From: Nephrocerus scutellatus
Taxonomy: Eukaryota > Arthropoda > Insecta > Diptera > Pipunculidae
Assembly (NCBI GenBank): GCA_947095585.1
Contig: OX352764.1
Location: 69,025,536 to 69,089,535 of the forward strand
Direction of reading: 5' to 3'
DNA length: 64,000 nt
Shown here: positions 34,903 through 44,596 of the stretch, in pieces
How the letters are laid out: each line of letters opens with the position of its first letter
How positions within the stretch are numbered: the stretch's first letter is position 1
Notes under the pieces: model-generated
Told to the model about the DNA's origin: nothing
Seen by the model: only the letters and a program-made list of their open reading frames with translations
Database searches by the model: none
Made by a program: the position numbers and the translations under genes

Positions 34903-35802
34903 AAAAAAAACAACCCATAAAAATTAAAATTTTTCATCTCAATTCTCTAATCGCAGAAATTGATATGGGAGCCCCTCGATCCTGGGCCATTTTTTTTTTA
35001 TTGTAGAAGAAAATCATCGAAACAAACATTTGACATCAGATGTTAAAATTGAAAAAGCTCAGATCATTTTATTCTGAGCACTTAGAGCACGCTCATACTC
35101 TGAGCAAATAAGAAACACGAACATTTATCTTGAGAACTCTTTGACTGCTCTGAACTAATTTATGAAAACGCCAAATGACAGAATATTGTGAAAACTTGTT
35201 GTTCTATCTGTAAGTTGATATCGACAACAAAAAAAACGACATCAATAAAAATACAATTCAGTAAATAAAAATGTAACTTGAAGCATAAAACATGTATGTC
35301 TCGTTTCATTTGCTGGGTTCATTTGTGCGTGCGCTAAGATTTCTCTCTCTCTCCACCACCACCAAAACCATGCAGCGCAGCCGACTGCGCAGCACACACC
35401 GCACACAGTCCATAAAGGGCTACGAATAGCTGATGCCAGTACAGATATTTAAAAAATGTATAAGGGCCTTGCGGCCGAACCCGTGACCCGATCACTACCA
35501 AATTTTCGAAAAAGTATTGTTTATTGGGTATACACATGTGTGTAAAATTTGAAGAAAATCGGGTAAATTTTTTAAAATTTTTGTTTGGGAGCCCCCCGAC
35601 CCCGCAGCCCGAGGGGCCTCAAAATAGAAAGTGTTGTCTCCGGAAATACACATGTGTGCAAAATTTCAATAAAATCGGGCCATGGGAAGTGGGTTAAAAA
35701 TTGATCGCAAGAATCCACGACAGACGACCGACCGACGACCGACCGACGACCGACCGACGACCGACGACCCACGGGCAAGTGAAGTTAATATAGAGAATTT
35801 AA
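34903..35802 (-). mobile_element. HINE-like element, copy 7 (long subfamily with unique core)
   Basis: It begins AACAACCCATAAAAATT and CAATTCTCTAATCGCAG and ends GTGAAGTTAATATAGAGAAT. Between them is a ~400-bp core (TTTTATTCTGAGCACTTAG; CATAAAACATGTATGTCTCG; CAGCGCAGCCGACTGCGCAG) found also at 38200-39400 and 58880-59330, then two minisatellite units and a CCGACCGACGA microsatellite at 35713-35770. No coding motif. Confidence 0.75.
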
Positions 35803-37512
35803 AAATGCGTTACGTCACTTCAACATCAAGTTCTTATTTCATCTTACAACTTCTCAGGCTCTAATACAAGGGTTTCTCTTTAAGGCTAATAAATCTATAG
35901 CCTGTTAAATTTCTCTTTTCATTTACCATACAACCGAAATCTTATTAAGTCCAGAGATGCGTATCTCGACCGATGCGTTGAGCTCGAGGATGCGTTAGTA
36001 TGGACTTGAATAAGTCAGGGCGATGCGTATTGCTGAAAAAACGTGTTCCTCGACGAGCGTAAGCCTGATAAATCAATCTATCGATGGATTATATTAAGTG
36101 ATTCGCTTAAACACGTATCGTTAATATGATACATATAATAAAATATTTCAAATTTTTCTGATATATACCTATACTTATTTTCATAATTTCAGTTATTGCC
36201 GAAAATCTAACGTTGAAAGTGGTAACACAGATAAACGCATTCACAAACGTTAAACGATATGTATATTCCCTGAGCGGAAGTTTTGTATTTTAAATATAAA
36301 TAATTCGATTTTCTGTTCAAATAATCAAAATATTTTAATCTAGCGGTTGCATGCAACAAAAGGCAATTAAATTCCCTTTTTATTGTTGGGTGCGTAATGC
36401 GTTTTTGTCATTAATGTGAATAGGTCTATAAACAAATGATGTCGAAAACATGAAAATTGGTTTGCTTTGTGATATGATTTGGAAAATTAAGGCTTAATTC
36501 GATGTTAATATATAAATAGAATTAGGTACTTATTTGCATAATCGCTCTATATTTATATTGATTGCTTATGAACTAATAAACTAAAACAATTGTCGTTATA
36601 CAATTGTTAATGTGAAATCGCCTTCTGTTCTTAATATCACAACTATTAATCATCAATTAGGATCTATACTTCAAATTAAAATCTGAATTGTTTATGCTTA
36701 TTAAATTATGTATTTACAAATTTCTAAGAATAATCCTAAATAACACCATACTCATTAAAACCAAATAATTTCGGAGCTTATTTTTTTATGTATATCTTCC
36801 TTTTAAAGCAGTAACAAACGGAAAACCCATTTCAGAAATTACCAAGCAATTCATAAAGTAATAGTTTTTTTTATAATGTACACACGCTCCCCCTTTTCAG
36901 CCTTATAATGCTTAGCACAGCGTGGGCGTTAGGAATTTAAGGAGAGGAAAAGGTGAGATGTCTATGCACATGTGTCTTGAATGACTGTAGATCATACAAA
37001 TGCGGAAACAGGGAGTTTACTAATGGCACTGGTGATTATTTTGATGCACAGAACAGACTGCGAAAAAACTTCTTGATATTTATAGTAAGTCAAAAGCTTC
37101 GCAAATCATGATGGTAAGTTCCTTATTTACAACACACATATATATAGCAAGTACATGTGAGTCATATATGGTAAAAGTTTTAAAAATAACTTAAATATAC
37201 ATTGTGGGTACACATCTCATGCGTACAACCGCCATATACAACCCATAAACAATATTAGTGAGCCATGCTATTTGGTAAAATTGTTATTCTAGTAGTCTAA
37301 AGAAGGCGCTGTGTGTTGTTAGCAGTGAACTAATTCCATTTTTCATTATATTGACCGTAATATCCAGCGCCGGTCAGCACCACAATTCCGAGAGAAACTT
37401 TCACAAAATTGGATAAATCTCGCGAGACTGTTGGTAAACAAGACAAAAAAAGACTGGCCAAGGCCCAAAACCGCCTCACTTGAGAATGGCTGGACCGATT
37501 TGGCTCATTTTT
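35803..37512. other. AT-rich DNA, no gene recognised
   Basis: I see no supported gene. The last ~180 bp (GGCTGGACCGATTTGGCTC at ~37487) resembles non-coding TE sequence adjoining the next HINE-like element. Confidence 0.4.
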
Positions 37513-38267
37513 AAATTCTCTATATATATCCACGTGGCTGGCTGGCTGGCTGGTCAGATCTTCTGATCAATTTTTAACCCACTTCCCATGGCCCACTTCT
37601 GAAATTTTGCAGACATGTATATTTCCAGTGACAATACTTTTTATTAAAATTTGAGGCCCCTCGGACCTCGGGGTCGGGGGGCTCCTATACAAAATTTTTA
37701 AAAAATGTACCCGATTTTCTTCAAATTTTATACGCATATGTATCTTTGATGGACAACACTTTCTGTAAAAATTAAGAAGTGATCGGACCCCTGGGTCGGG
37801 GGGCACCCATACAAATTTTATGAAAAAAGTTCGCGATTTTCTTCAAATTTTATACGCATGTGTATCTCCGATGGACAAAATTTTTTGTAAAATTTTTGAA
37901 GCGATCGGGCCCCGTGGACCCCGACCACTCCCATACAATTTTTTTATAATTATCAATTTTTAACGCATTTTCTAAAGTCCGATTTTCCTGAAATTTTGTA
38001 CACATGTTTATTTCCGGTGACAATACTTTCCTTTAAAATTTGGAAGTTATCGGGCCCCGGGTTCGTGGGGCTCCCATACAAATTTAAAAAAAAAGTTACC
38101 TGATATACACATGTGTATACTTAATGAACAATACTTTTTCTAAAATTTGGTAGTGATCGGGCCCCGGGTTCGGCCGCAAGGCCCTTATACATTTTTTTAA
38201 ATACCGTCGAACTTCAACGACTATGTGCGGTGTGTGCTGCGCAGTCGGCTGCGCTGCTTGATTTGGT

Positions 38268-39007
38268 GGATTTTGATTGCAAAATCTATTCTGCCTGTTC
38301 ATGGCAGCACTACGAGTTTGCGTCGCCATATTTTTAACTCGGCACTTACACGGTTATTAATAATGTCATTATTTCTAATAATGAACGAAAACAAAAAAAT
38401 TCGGTTTCACATCATTTCTCAAGCACCAATATACATTACTCCGACATTTCACAGAGTTAACCAGAATGTGCGTAATAGTATAAAAGTCGAATCGATTATG
38501 AACATTCCATTTCATCTTTAAGTAATATGTATGTATTTTGTTAACTAATGTATCTTTCCAATTGCACAAACCGTATCCGAAACCATACCCATAGGTTAGC
38601 TTTTAAAGTGACGGAGTTTTCGAGGTGAACGAGGTGAGTGCCCGATGTACCCGATTGCCGACGGGTAGCAAAGTAACATTTGCTGCGTTGCTTTGGCTAA
38701 TCCAGCTTGGCTTTACAAAAGCAACAGCTTTTGGCTTTAAATGGGCTCTAAATGTTCGATGCATTTTATTGGTTTTGTGTGTTAAACAAAACACCGCCAC
38801 GGTGAGCGCTATAACTAAAAAATGGCTTTAGTTATAAATCCTAAAAACTTTTTGGATTTATTTTCGGCTTTATGATTATGCGATTTTGTTGTAAGCCAAG
38901 CTGGATTAGCCAAAGCAACGCAGCAATTATCGGTTACAAAGCAAAGGTACATAAAATCAAACCGTACTCCGGGCACAGTTCGCAAATGCAACGTTAAACT
39001 GAAACCA
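38268..39007. mobile_element. Insert of unknown type within HINE-like copy 8, containing a foldback
   Basis: It is absent from the related copies at 34903 and 58321. It has no ORF with a motif. A perfect 34-bp inverted repeat (38680-38713 and 38893-38926) lies inside it. The insert could be a foldback-type or MITE-like element, although the inverted repeats are not at its ends. Confidence 0.5.
38680..38926. repeat. Perfect 34-bp inverted repeat with 179-bp spacer
   Basis: The left arm is TTGCTGCGTTGCTTTGGCTA then ATCCAGCTTGGCTT (38680-38713); the right arm is its exact reverse complement (38893-38926). The spacer contains a second small hairpin, TATAACTAAA/TTTAGTTATA, around 38810-38836. Confidence 0.9.
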
Positions 39008-39594
39008 CGAGAGAGAAATCTTAGCTCACCCACAAATGAACCTAGCAAATGGAACGAGACATAAATGTTTTATGCTTGATTCAACTGACTTACTTATTTA
39101 CTGAATTGTATTTTTATTGATGTCGTTTTTTGTTGTCGATGTCAACTAACAGATAGAACAACAACTTTTCACAATATCCTGTCATTTGGCGTTTCGATAA
39201 ATTAGTTCGGAGCAGTCAAAGAGTTCTCAAGAAAAATGCTCGTGTTTCTTATTTGCTCAGAGTTTGAGCGTTCTCTAAGTGCTCAGAATAAAATGATCTG
39301 AGCATTTTCAATTTTAACATCTGATGTCAAATGTCTGTTTCGATGATTTCCTCCTACAATAAAAAAAATGGCCCAGGATCGAGGGGCTCCCATATCAATT
39401 TCTGCGATTAGAGAATTTCGATGAAAAATTTTAATTTTTATGGGTTGTTTTTTTAAATTCCCTATATTAACTTCGCTTGCTCGTGTGTTTGTTTGCTTGT
39501 TCTGGAATTTTGCGATACATTTTTAACACACTTCCCAAAGCCCGATTTCAGTGAAACTTTGTACATTTGTAAATTTGGAAAAAACTGAAAGTGC

Positions 39595-39870
39595 GTCTTT
39601 CATAGAATTTTTGTATGAACTCGCGACCATAACTCACGACTCGAACGATGGATTTGCGTAATTCTTTTTTTGTTTTGTTCGTTATAGTCCTGGAAATGAT
39701 GATAATGAAATGAAGAAAGGAAAAAAACAAAGAAAAGTCGAAAAATTCGGACAAACAGCAAAAATCATATTTTTTTTTCTATATGAACGACATATTTGGT
39801 TGACTCTTTTTTTGTTTTGATCGTTACGCTCCAGGAGATATTTTTAGCAAAATAAAACTCGGGAAACTAA
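39595..39870 (+). repeat. Diverged short direct repeat
   Basis: TCTTTTTTTGTTTTGTTCGT (~39662) followed by AGTCCTGGAAATGAT recurs ~145 bp later as TTTTTGTTTTGATCGTTACG then CTCCAGGAGATATTT. Confidence 0.4.
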
Positions 39871-40102
39871 CAAGAGAGTGTAGAGATATTTGGAACACGA
39901 TAAATTGGATATTTTTTGAGGAATACTGAATATTTTCGGTAAAATGAAAAATCTGGATTTCAGCCTAAAATTAAATAAAACTTTGTTTTTACGTTTAAGT
40001 TGATTCGCGATCTGTTCAACAAATGTCGTTATAAATTTCTATTCCAATAGATTCTAATAGTTGGCACTACGTGCGCAAATTTCATTTCATAGCTGATCCC
40101 CA

Positions 40103-40363
40103 GTGCACGGTCTTATTTTTGCGATCTGTCAACGCATCCCAATGATTCCGACCGACATGCAATTAGCTTTTAAGCACTTGGATTTTCGGTTGCGGTTTGC
40201 ATTCGCAATAACAATAAACAAATCACAAGGGAAATCGTTGAGTGTTTGCGGCATTAACCTTGAAAATCCGTGTTTCTCGCATTGTCAATTGTATGTATGT
40301 ATGTTCCAGTGTCGGAAAACCATCAGCATTTTTTGTTTACGCGCCAGGCAAGAAAACAAATAA
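40103..40363 (+). pseudogene. Helitron Pif1-like helicase, C-terminal fragment
   Basis: The frame contains RIPMIPTDM, FRLRFAFAITINKSQGKSL and CGINLENPCFSHCQLYV. These correspond to the conserved C-terminal part of RepHel helicases (R-A-A--INK-QGQ-L...FSHGQLYVA-SRV). After LYV the frame is disrupted: the expected SRVG residues are replaced and the end is shifted. No HUH/Rep domain was found in the window. This is the only protein evidence for rolling-circle transposons here. Confidence 0.8.
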
Positions 40364-40404
40364 AACAGTGAAGTGAAACTTCTTTGATGCTGTGGGCAAA
40401 AATG

Positions 40405-40760
40405 CTGCCAAAAAACCCCTAAAAGACCGTAAAAAGACCCCCAAAACCCCTTAAAGACTTATAAAAATAACTCCAAAGACCCTCCAAAGAATCACAAAAT
40501 ACCCTCAGAATAAACCCAAAAGACCTCAAAAAGACTCCAAAAAGACCCCAAAAAGACCACCAAAGGCCACCAAAAGGCCAACAAAAAGCCAACAAAAGAA
40601 TCATAAAAGAATCTTTAAAACCTACCAAAAGATGCTCAAAAGACCCACAAAAAACCTTCAGAAGACTGCCCAAAAGACCCCAAAAATGTCATCAAACGAC
40701 CCTCAAAAGACACACAAAAGGCTCTCAAAATACCTACAAAAGACCGCACAGACATTATGG
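40405..40760 (+). repeat. A/C-rich degenerate AAAAGACC repeat
   Basis: About 350 bp is built from irregular words such as CCCCAAAAAGACC and CTCAAAAGACC with very few T. It resembles 59510-60335 and, in reverse complement, 46410-46530. It gives spurious open frames on the minus strand. Confidence 0.8.
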
Positions 40761-40844
40761 GATAACAAATAGCTCATCACAAATTCATAAAACGATCACA
40801 AACAAATTTATTAAAAAATGGACAGCACAACGTCTGTCAGCTAG

Positions 40845-41139
40845 TTGCATATAATTTTATTGGATTTTATTCTAATACGTCAGCTGCGAACGTGTACAAA
40901 TGATGTATTTGAAGCGTGTGTTGTTTGCCTTAACTCCCTGCAACACCTTTGAAATTATGTATATATAAATTAAAAACTTTAAATTATACATAAACTTTAG
41001 CTTTCTGCACTCATTCTCCATATAAACTTTAATTATGCCAAATATTATACTCCGACTTGCGCGCAATATGCTTAAAAAGGGGTACAAAGTTTTCTCTTGA
41101 CGCATTAATATATAGATATAGTATATTACATAACAAGCA
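40845..41139. other. AT-rich DNA, no gene recognised
   Basis: Nothing was identified between the Helitron-like end and the satellite. Confidence 0.4.
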
Positions 41140-41328
41140 AGGAAAGTGGAAACTATAAGATATATTCGTATGGAAATTCTGCGATATTGTCATTAGGCTC
41201 TGAATTTTTGGGAACTAATCCATTTCTCAACCGATTCGTATGAAATTCGGTATGTAGGACAAAGATGCGACTATAAGAATTGTTCCTATGGGAATTCTGG
41301 GTTATAGTTATCATTCCCAACCGATTTG
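41140..41328 (+). repeat. 118-bp satellite, left part
   Basis: Almost two units (GAAATTCGGTATGTAGGAC, GATGCGACTATAAG, CCTATGGGAATTCTGG, TTTGGGAACTAA-like) precede the family B LINE. The array continues at 44597. Confidence 0.85.
41319..41328 (+). repeat. Target-site duplication of family B LINE, left
   Basis: AACCGATTTG here and AACTGATTTG at 44597-44606 flank the LINE. They differ at one base and are both satellite sequence. Confidence 0.65.
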
Positions 41329-41606
41329 GGGATCTGCATTACGATTGATCGGGAAACTACTGACTGCTCAAAACTTAGTTTGGGCCAGTAGCGCAACAAT
41401 CAAGTTCGTGATGTAGTGCTTGCTCTACCTCCTCGTGGTGGTCCCCGGGCAACTATGTGTATAAATCCTTATACATGTAGGCTAAAACTGCAAGTGCGAA
41501 CGGTCCAGCGTTTCTAGTCTAGGTAACGTGGGCTAGCACCCTGCGGTACCGAAAAATAACCGCTACTGAAACTGAAACAACGCCTCGGATAAGTAATGAT
41601 TGAATA

Positions 41607-42440
41607 ATGACGACTTTTGGCTATTGTACCCGGACTAAGATTGGTTTCTGGAATGTGAGGACGCTCCTTGACCCTGGGAGTGAAGGACCTCAAAATGCCA
41701 GATTTCTTCAACTGGAACGTGAGTTTCTTTGATACAATATGGACATACTGGGAGTGAGTGAAATAAGATGGTTCGACGCGGAAGAGTACCAATCCCCAAC
41801 GTGTAACACTGTGCTACTCTGGCAAACCCTCTGGCAGTCCCCGTGAATCTGGAGTGGGTCTGCTGCTAACGCCAACAGCACGTAGAGGCCTAATTTCCTG
41901 GCACCCGCATAGTGATAGGATCTTATCGGCCAGATTTCGGACTAGATCATACAGTGCTACGCCCCAACGAATCCCTTGACTGAGGATGAAAAGGACAACT
42001 TCTACAGTCAACTAAACGCTGTATTCAACGCAACGCCGAATGGAGATATCGTCATCGTGATGGGGGACTTGAATGCCAAGGTTGGCAACGACAACGAAGG
42101 ACTCAAGCATGTGATTGGGAAGCACGGCCTCGGCGAACGAAATGACAATGGTGAAAGATTTGTTGATTTCTGCAACACCAACAACCTTGTCATAGGAGGC
42201 ACCATGTTTGAGCATAAGACTTGCCACAAGGTCAGCTGGGTGTCAACTGACAGGCAATCATCATCCAACCAAATCGACCATATGGCGATCAGCCGACGTT
42301 TTAGGAGCTGTCTGTTAGACGTCCGAAACAGACGAGGCGCCGACATGGGTATGGTACGTGATCATCACCTTATGGTAGCTACTGTCCAGTTACGTATTGC
42401 ATCAGCTCATAGAATCCGCAATATCATCCGAATGCCTAGG
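41607..42440 (+). pseudogene. APE endonuclease of family B LINE
   Basis: It starts at ATG 41607 and reads TKIGFWNVRTLLDP, then ILGVSEIRW (the catalytic Glu motif). A TGA lies between EREFL and YNMDILG, probably from CGA. Two frameshifts, near 41820 and 41955, move the middle of the domain (SGVGLLL, ARRGLISWHP) out of frame. From 41976 the frame is clean: VIVMGDLNAKVGND, SWVSTDRQSSSNQIDHMAIS and RDHHLMVATVQ (the last in place of SDHH). It cuts target DNA to prime reverse transcription. Confidence 0.85.
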
Positions 42441-44481
42441 TATAACATCGACCGGCTAAAGATCCCCTCAGTACGCCAGCAATTAAGGGATCATTTATCG
42501 CAAGGAGTGGAAGCAATCAGCAGCTCACTGCCGACAACCATCCAGGAGCATTGGAAGGCTGTGAAAAATGTTTTCACATCTGGAGCGGAAAGTATTGTTG
42601 GTAGAAGCCAGGCAAGGCACAGCACGTGGCTTACCGAAGATACCTGGAGGCGGATTGAAGAACGTAAGCTACTTAAAGCTCGTATTGTAGATATCCCAGC
42701 AGCAGCGAGGAGCGAGCTAGAGTCCATGTATCGAAGAAAAATGAGAGATGTGCAGCGTAGTGTAAGACGTGACAAGCGTAACTATATTAACAACCTGGCC
42801 TCAGAAGCAGAGGAAGCAGCGAGCAGGTGCGATAGCAGAACCGTTTACAGAATCACCAAAGAGCTGACAGGTGGTCACCGCTCTAGCCAACATCCGGTGA
42901 AAGGCCTAGATGGTGCCGTACTCGTTTCAGATGAGGATCAGCTCAAGCGATGGCAGGAGCATTTCTCTATGGTCCTTAACCGTGTATTTGCTAACGATAT
43001 TCACCTAAATCAAACGGAGCTGCCGGAAGTAACAATTTCCCGAATTCGCACCTCAACTCCCAGTAAAGACGAGATCGCTACCGCGATTAACGCACTAAAG
43101 AACAACAAGTCGGTAGGACTAGATGGTATACCCGCAGAGCTTCTGCGTGCAGCTCCAACGACATCAGCAGAGCTTTTATATCCTCTTGTAGAGAGAGCTT
43201 AGGAGGTAGAAAGATTCCCCGACGAGTGGAAGAAGGGAATGATTGTCGAGCTTCCTAAAAAAGGTAGTCTTATGGAGTGCGTAAACTGGAGAGGCATTTG
43301 CGTTCTCCCTGCAGTTGCAAAAGTAATAGCCAAAGTAGTACTTGAGCGTATTAAGGAACATCTGGAAGATACACTCGATGCCGAACAAGCAGGTTTCCGC
43401 ACTGTATCCTCCTGTGTAGACCACATAAACACCCTGCGGATCATTATTGAACAGTGCGTTGAATTCCGGTCACCACTGCATCTACTGTTCATCGATTTTG
43501 AGAAGGCGTTTGACAGTGTCAACAGACAGTTTATCTGGCTCGCCTTACGCAGGAGAGGAGAGGAAACTAATAGCTATTATTAAAGCAACCTATGATGGCT
43601 CTTAATGTCATGTGCTACATAGAGGAGAACTGTCGGAGGAATTCGATATCCTAAGTGGGGTACGACAAGGTTGCATTCTATCGCCGATACTTTTTTTGTT
43701 GGTGATTAGCGAAGTACTTCGCGCAGCTTTATCTACTGGAAACGGAGGAATTCGTTGGACTCCTACATCTCAACTCAAACATCTGGATTACGCTGACGAC
43801 GTTTGTTTACTCTCACACAGAATTATGGAGCTGCACCAAATGACAACAAATGTGGAGAGGGAGGCAAATGTTGCGGGTTTGAAGATTAATACTGCCAAAA
43901 CCAAAATCATCAACCTCGGCACTAACTCACTTACTCATGTTAACATTGCTGGACAGCCGGTAGAGAGAATAGAGAGTTTCCAATATCTTGGGAGTATTGT
44001 CTCGACCGAAAGTGGAACCGAACAGGACATTGTCAACCGAATCGGCAAAGCAAAATCGGTGTTTGGAATGATGTCCATGATATGGCGAAGCAATGCGATC
44101 AGCTTAAACACCAAGCTGCGACTGTTCCGCTCAAATGTTGAATCTGTGCTGTTGTATGGGTGCAGCACTTGGAAGGTGACCGCTACTATTACAAAAAGAT
44201 TACAAACATTCGTAAATAGGTGCCTACGGAACATCTTAAGGGTTTTCTGGCCTAATCGTATCTCTAACGAACATCTTTACCAGAGAACGGGTCAGGAACC
44301 AATAGGCACAACCATCCAACGACGGAAGTGGCAGTGGATTGGTCATACACCCAGAAAAGGCGACAGTTCCATAGCAAACTACGCAATGCAATGGAGCCCC
44401 TTATCTCAGGATTGTAGAACAACGGGTCGTCCGAGAAATACATGGCGCAGAACAGTTGAAGAGGAGGCACGGCCATTGTGA
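42441..44481 (+). pseudogene. Reverse transcriptase of family B LINE
   Basis: The frame 41976-43202 continues through EEHF-like linker residues (RWQEHFSMVLN) and KNNKSVGLDGIPAELL. A TAG at 43200-43202, probably from Trp in ERA-W-EVERFPDEWKKG, interrupts it. 43239-43583 holds NWRGICVLPAVAKV, EQAGFR and motif A FIDFEKAFDS. A frameshift near 43558 and a TAA near 43603 follow. 43612-44481 (289 aa) holds GVRQGCILSP, the catalytic LDYADD near 43790, ESFQYLGSIVS, VLLYGCSTW and RRKWQWIGHTPRKG. All catalytic aspartates are present. It is disabled by two stops and one shift in this section. Confidence 0.9.
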
Positions 44482-44574
44482 AGAGTTGGAGAGAGCTGAA
44501 GCTTATTGTCAGGAACCGCACGCGATGACGCGTAGGCGTAGTAGAGGCCCTAGGACCCACAAGGGGATACAGGA

Positions 44575-44596
44575 CATAAAGAAGAAAGAAAGAAAG
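44575..44596 (+). repeat. (AAAGA)/(GAAA)n tail of family B LINE
   Basis: The purine-rich tail AAGAAGAAAGAAAGAAAG ends the LINE and is followed directly by satellite sequence. Confidence 0.8.

Larger units (their letters stand above)
37513..39453 (+). mobile_element. HINE-like element, copy 8 (long subfamily, with ~740-bp insertion)
   Basis: It starts AAATTCTCTATATATATCCA, then (TGGC)n, TTTTTAACCCACTTCCC and five minisatellite units with GGGCCCCG. It then has the core CTGCGCAGTCGGCTGCGCTG. At ~38268 the sequence departs from the homologous element at 58321 and rejoins at ~39008 (GAGAGAGAAATCTTAGCTC), so ~740 bp is inserted. It ends GCGATTAGAGAATTT and TTTTTATGGGTTG. Confidence 0.75.
39455..40844 (+). 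mobile_element. Helitron/Helentron remnant with helicase fragment and CTAG 3' end
   Basis: The left end is the HINE-like start (AATTCCCTATATTAACTTCG at 39456), immediately after the end of copy 8. A Pif1-type helicase fragment sits at 40103-40345. The right end has GACAG-CACAACGT-CTGTC (a 5-bp stem hairpin at 40821-40838) followed by AG and CTAG|T at 40841-40845, the usual Helitron CTRR terminus before T. Whether both ends belong to one element is inferred from order and strand; the middle is heavily decayed and contains low-complexity sequence. Confidence 0.55.
41329..44596 (+). mobile_element. SR2/RTE-like non-LTR retrotransposon (family B), complete length (~3.27 kb)
   Basis: It is inserted into the 118-bp satellite. 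It has a ~280-bp 5' UTR, one ORF (endonuclease then RT) starting at ATG 41607, a short 3' UTR and an (AAAGA)n-type microsatellite tail, all typical of RTE-clade elements, whose usual length is ~3.2-3.3 kb. The C-terminal half is closest in pattern to SR2/SjR2-type RTEs (LDYADDVCLLSH; WQWIGHTPRKG; NYAMQWSP). A few stops and frameshifts break the ORF, but far fewer than in family A, so this is a younger insertion. Confidence 0.9.

Noticed and set aside
41976..43202. Intact 408-aa host gene
   Set aside because: It is the middle of the family B LINE ORF, ended by an in-frame stop with RT continuing beyond.
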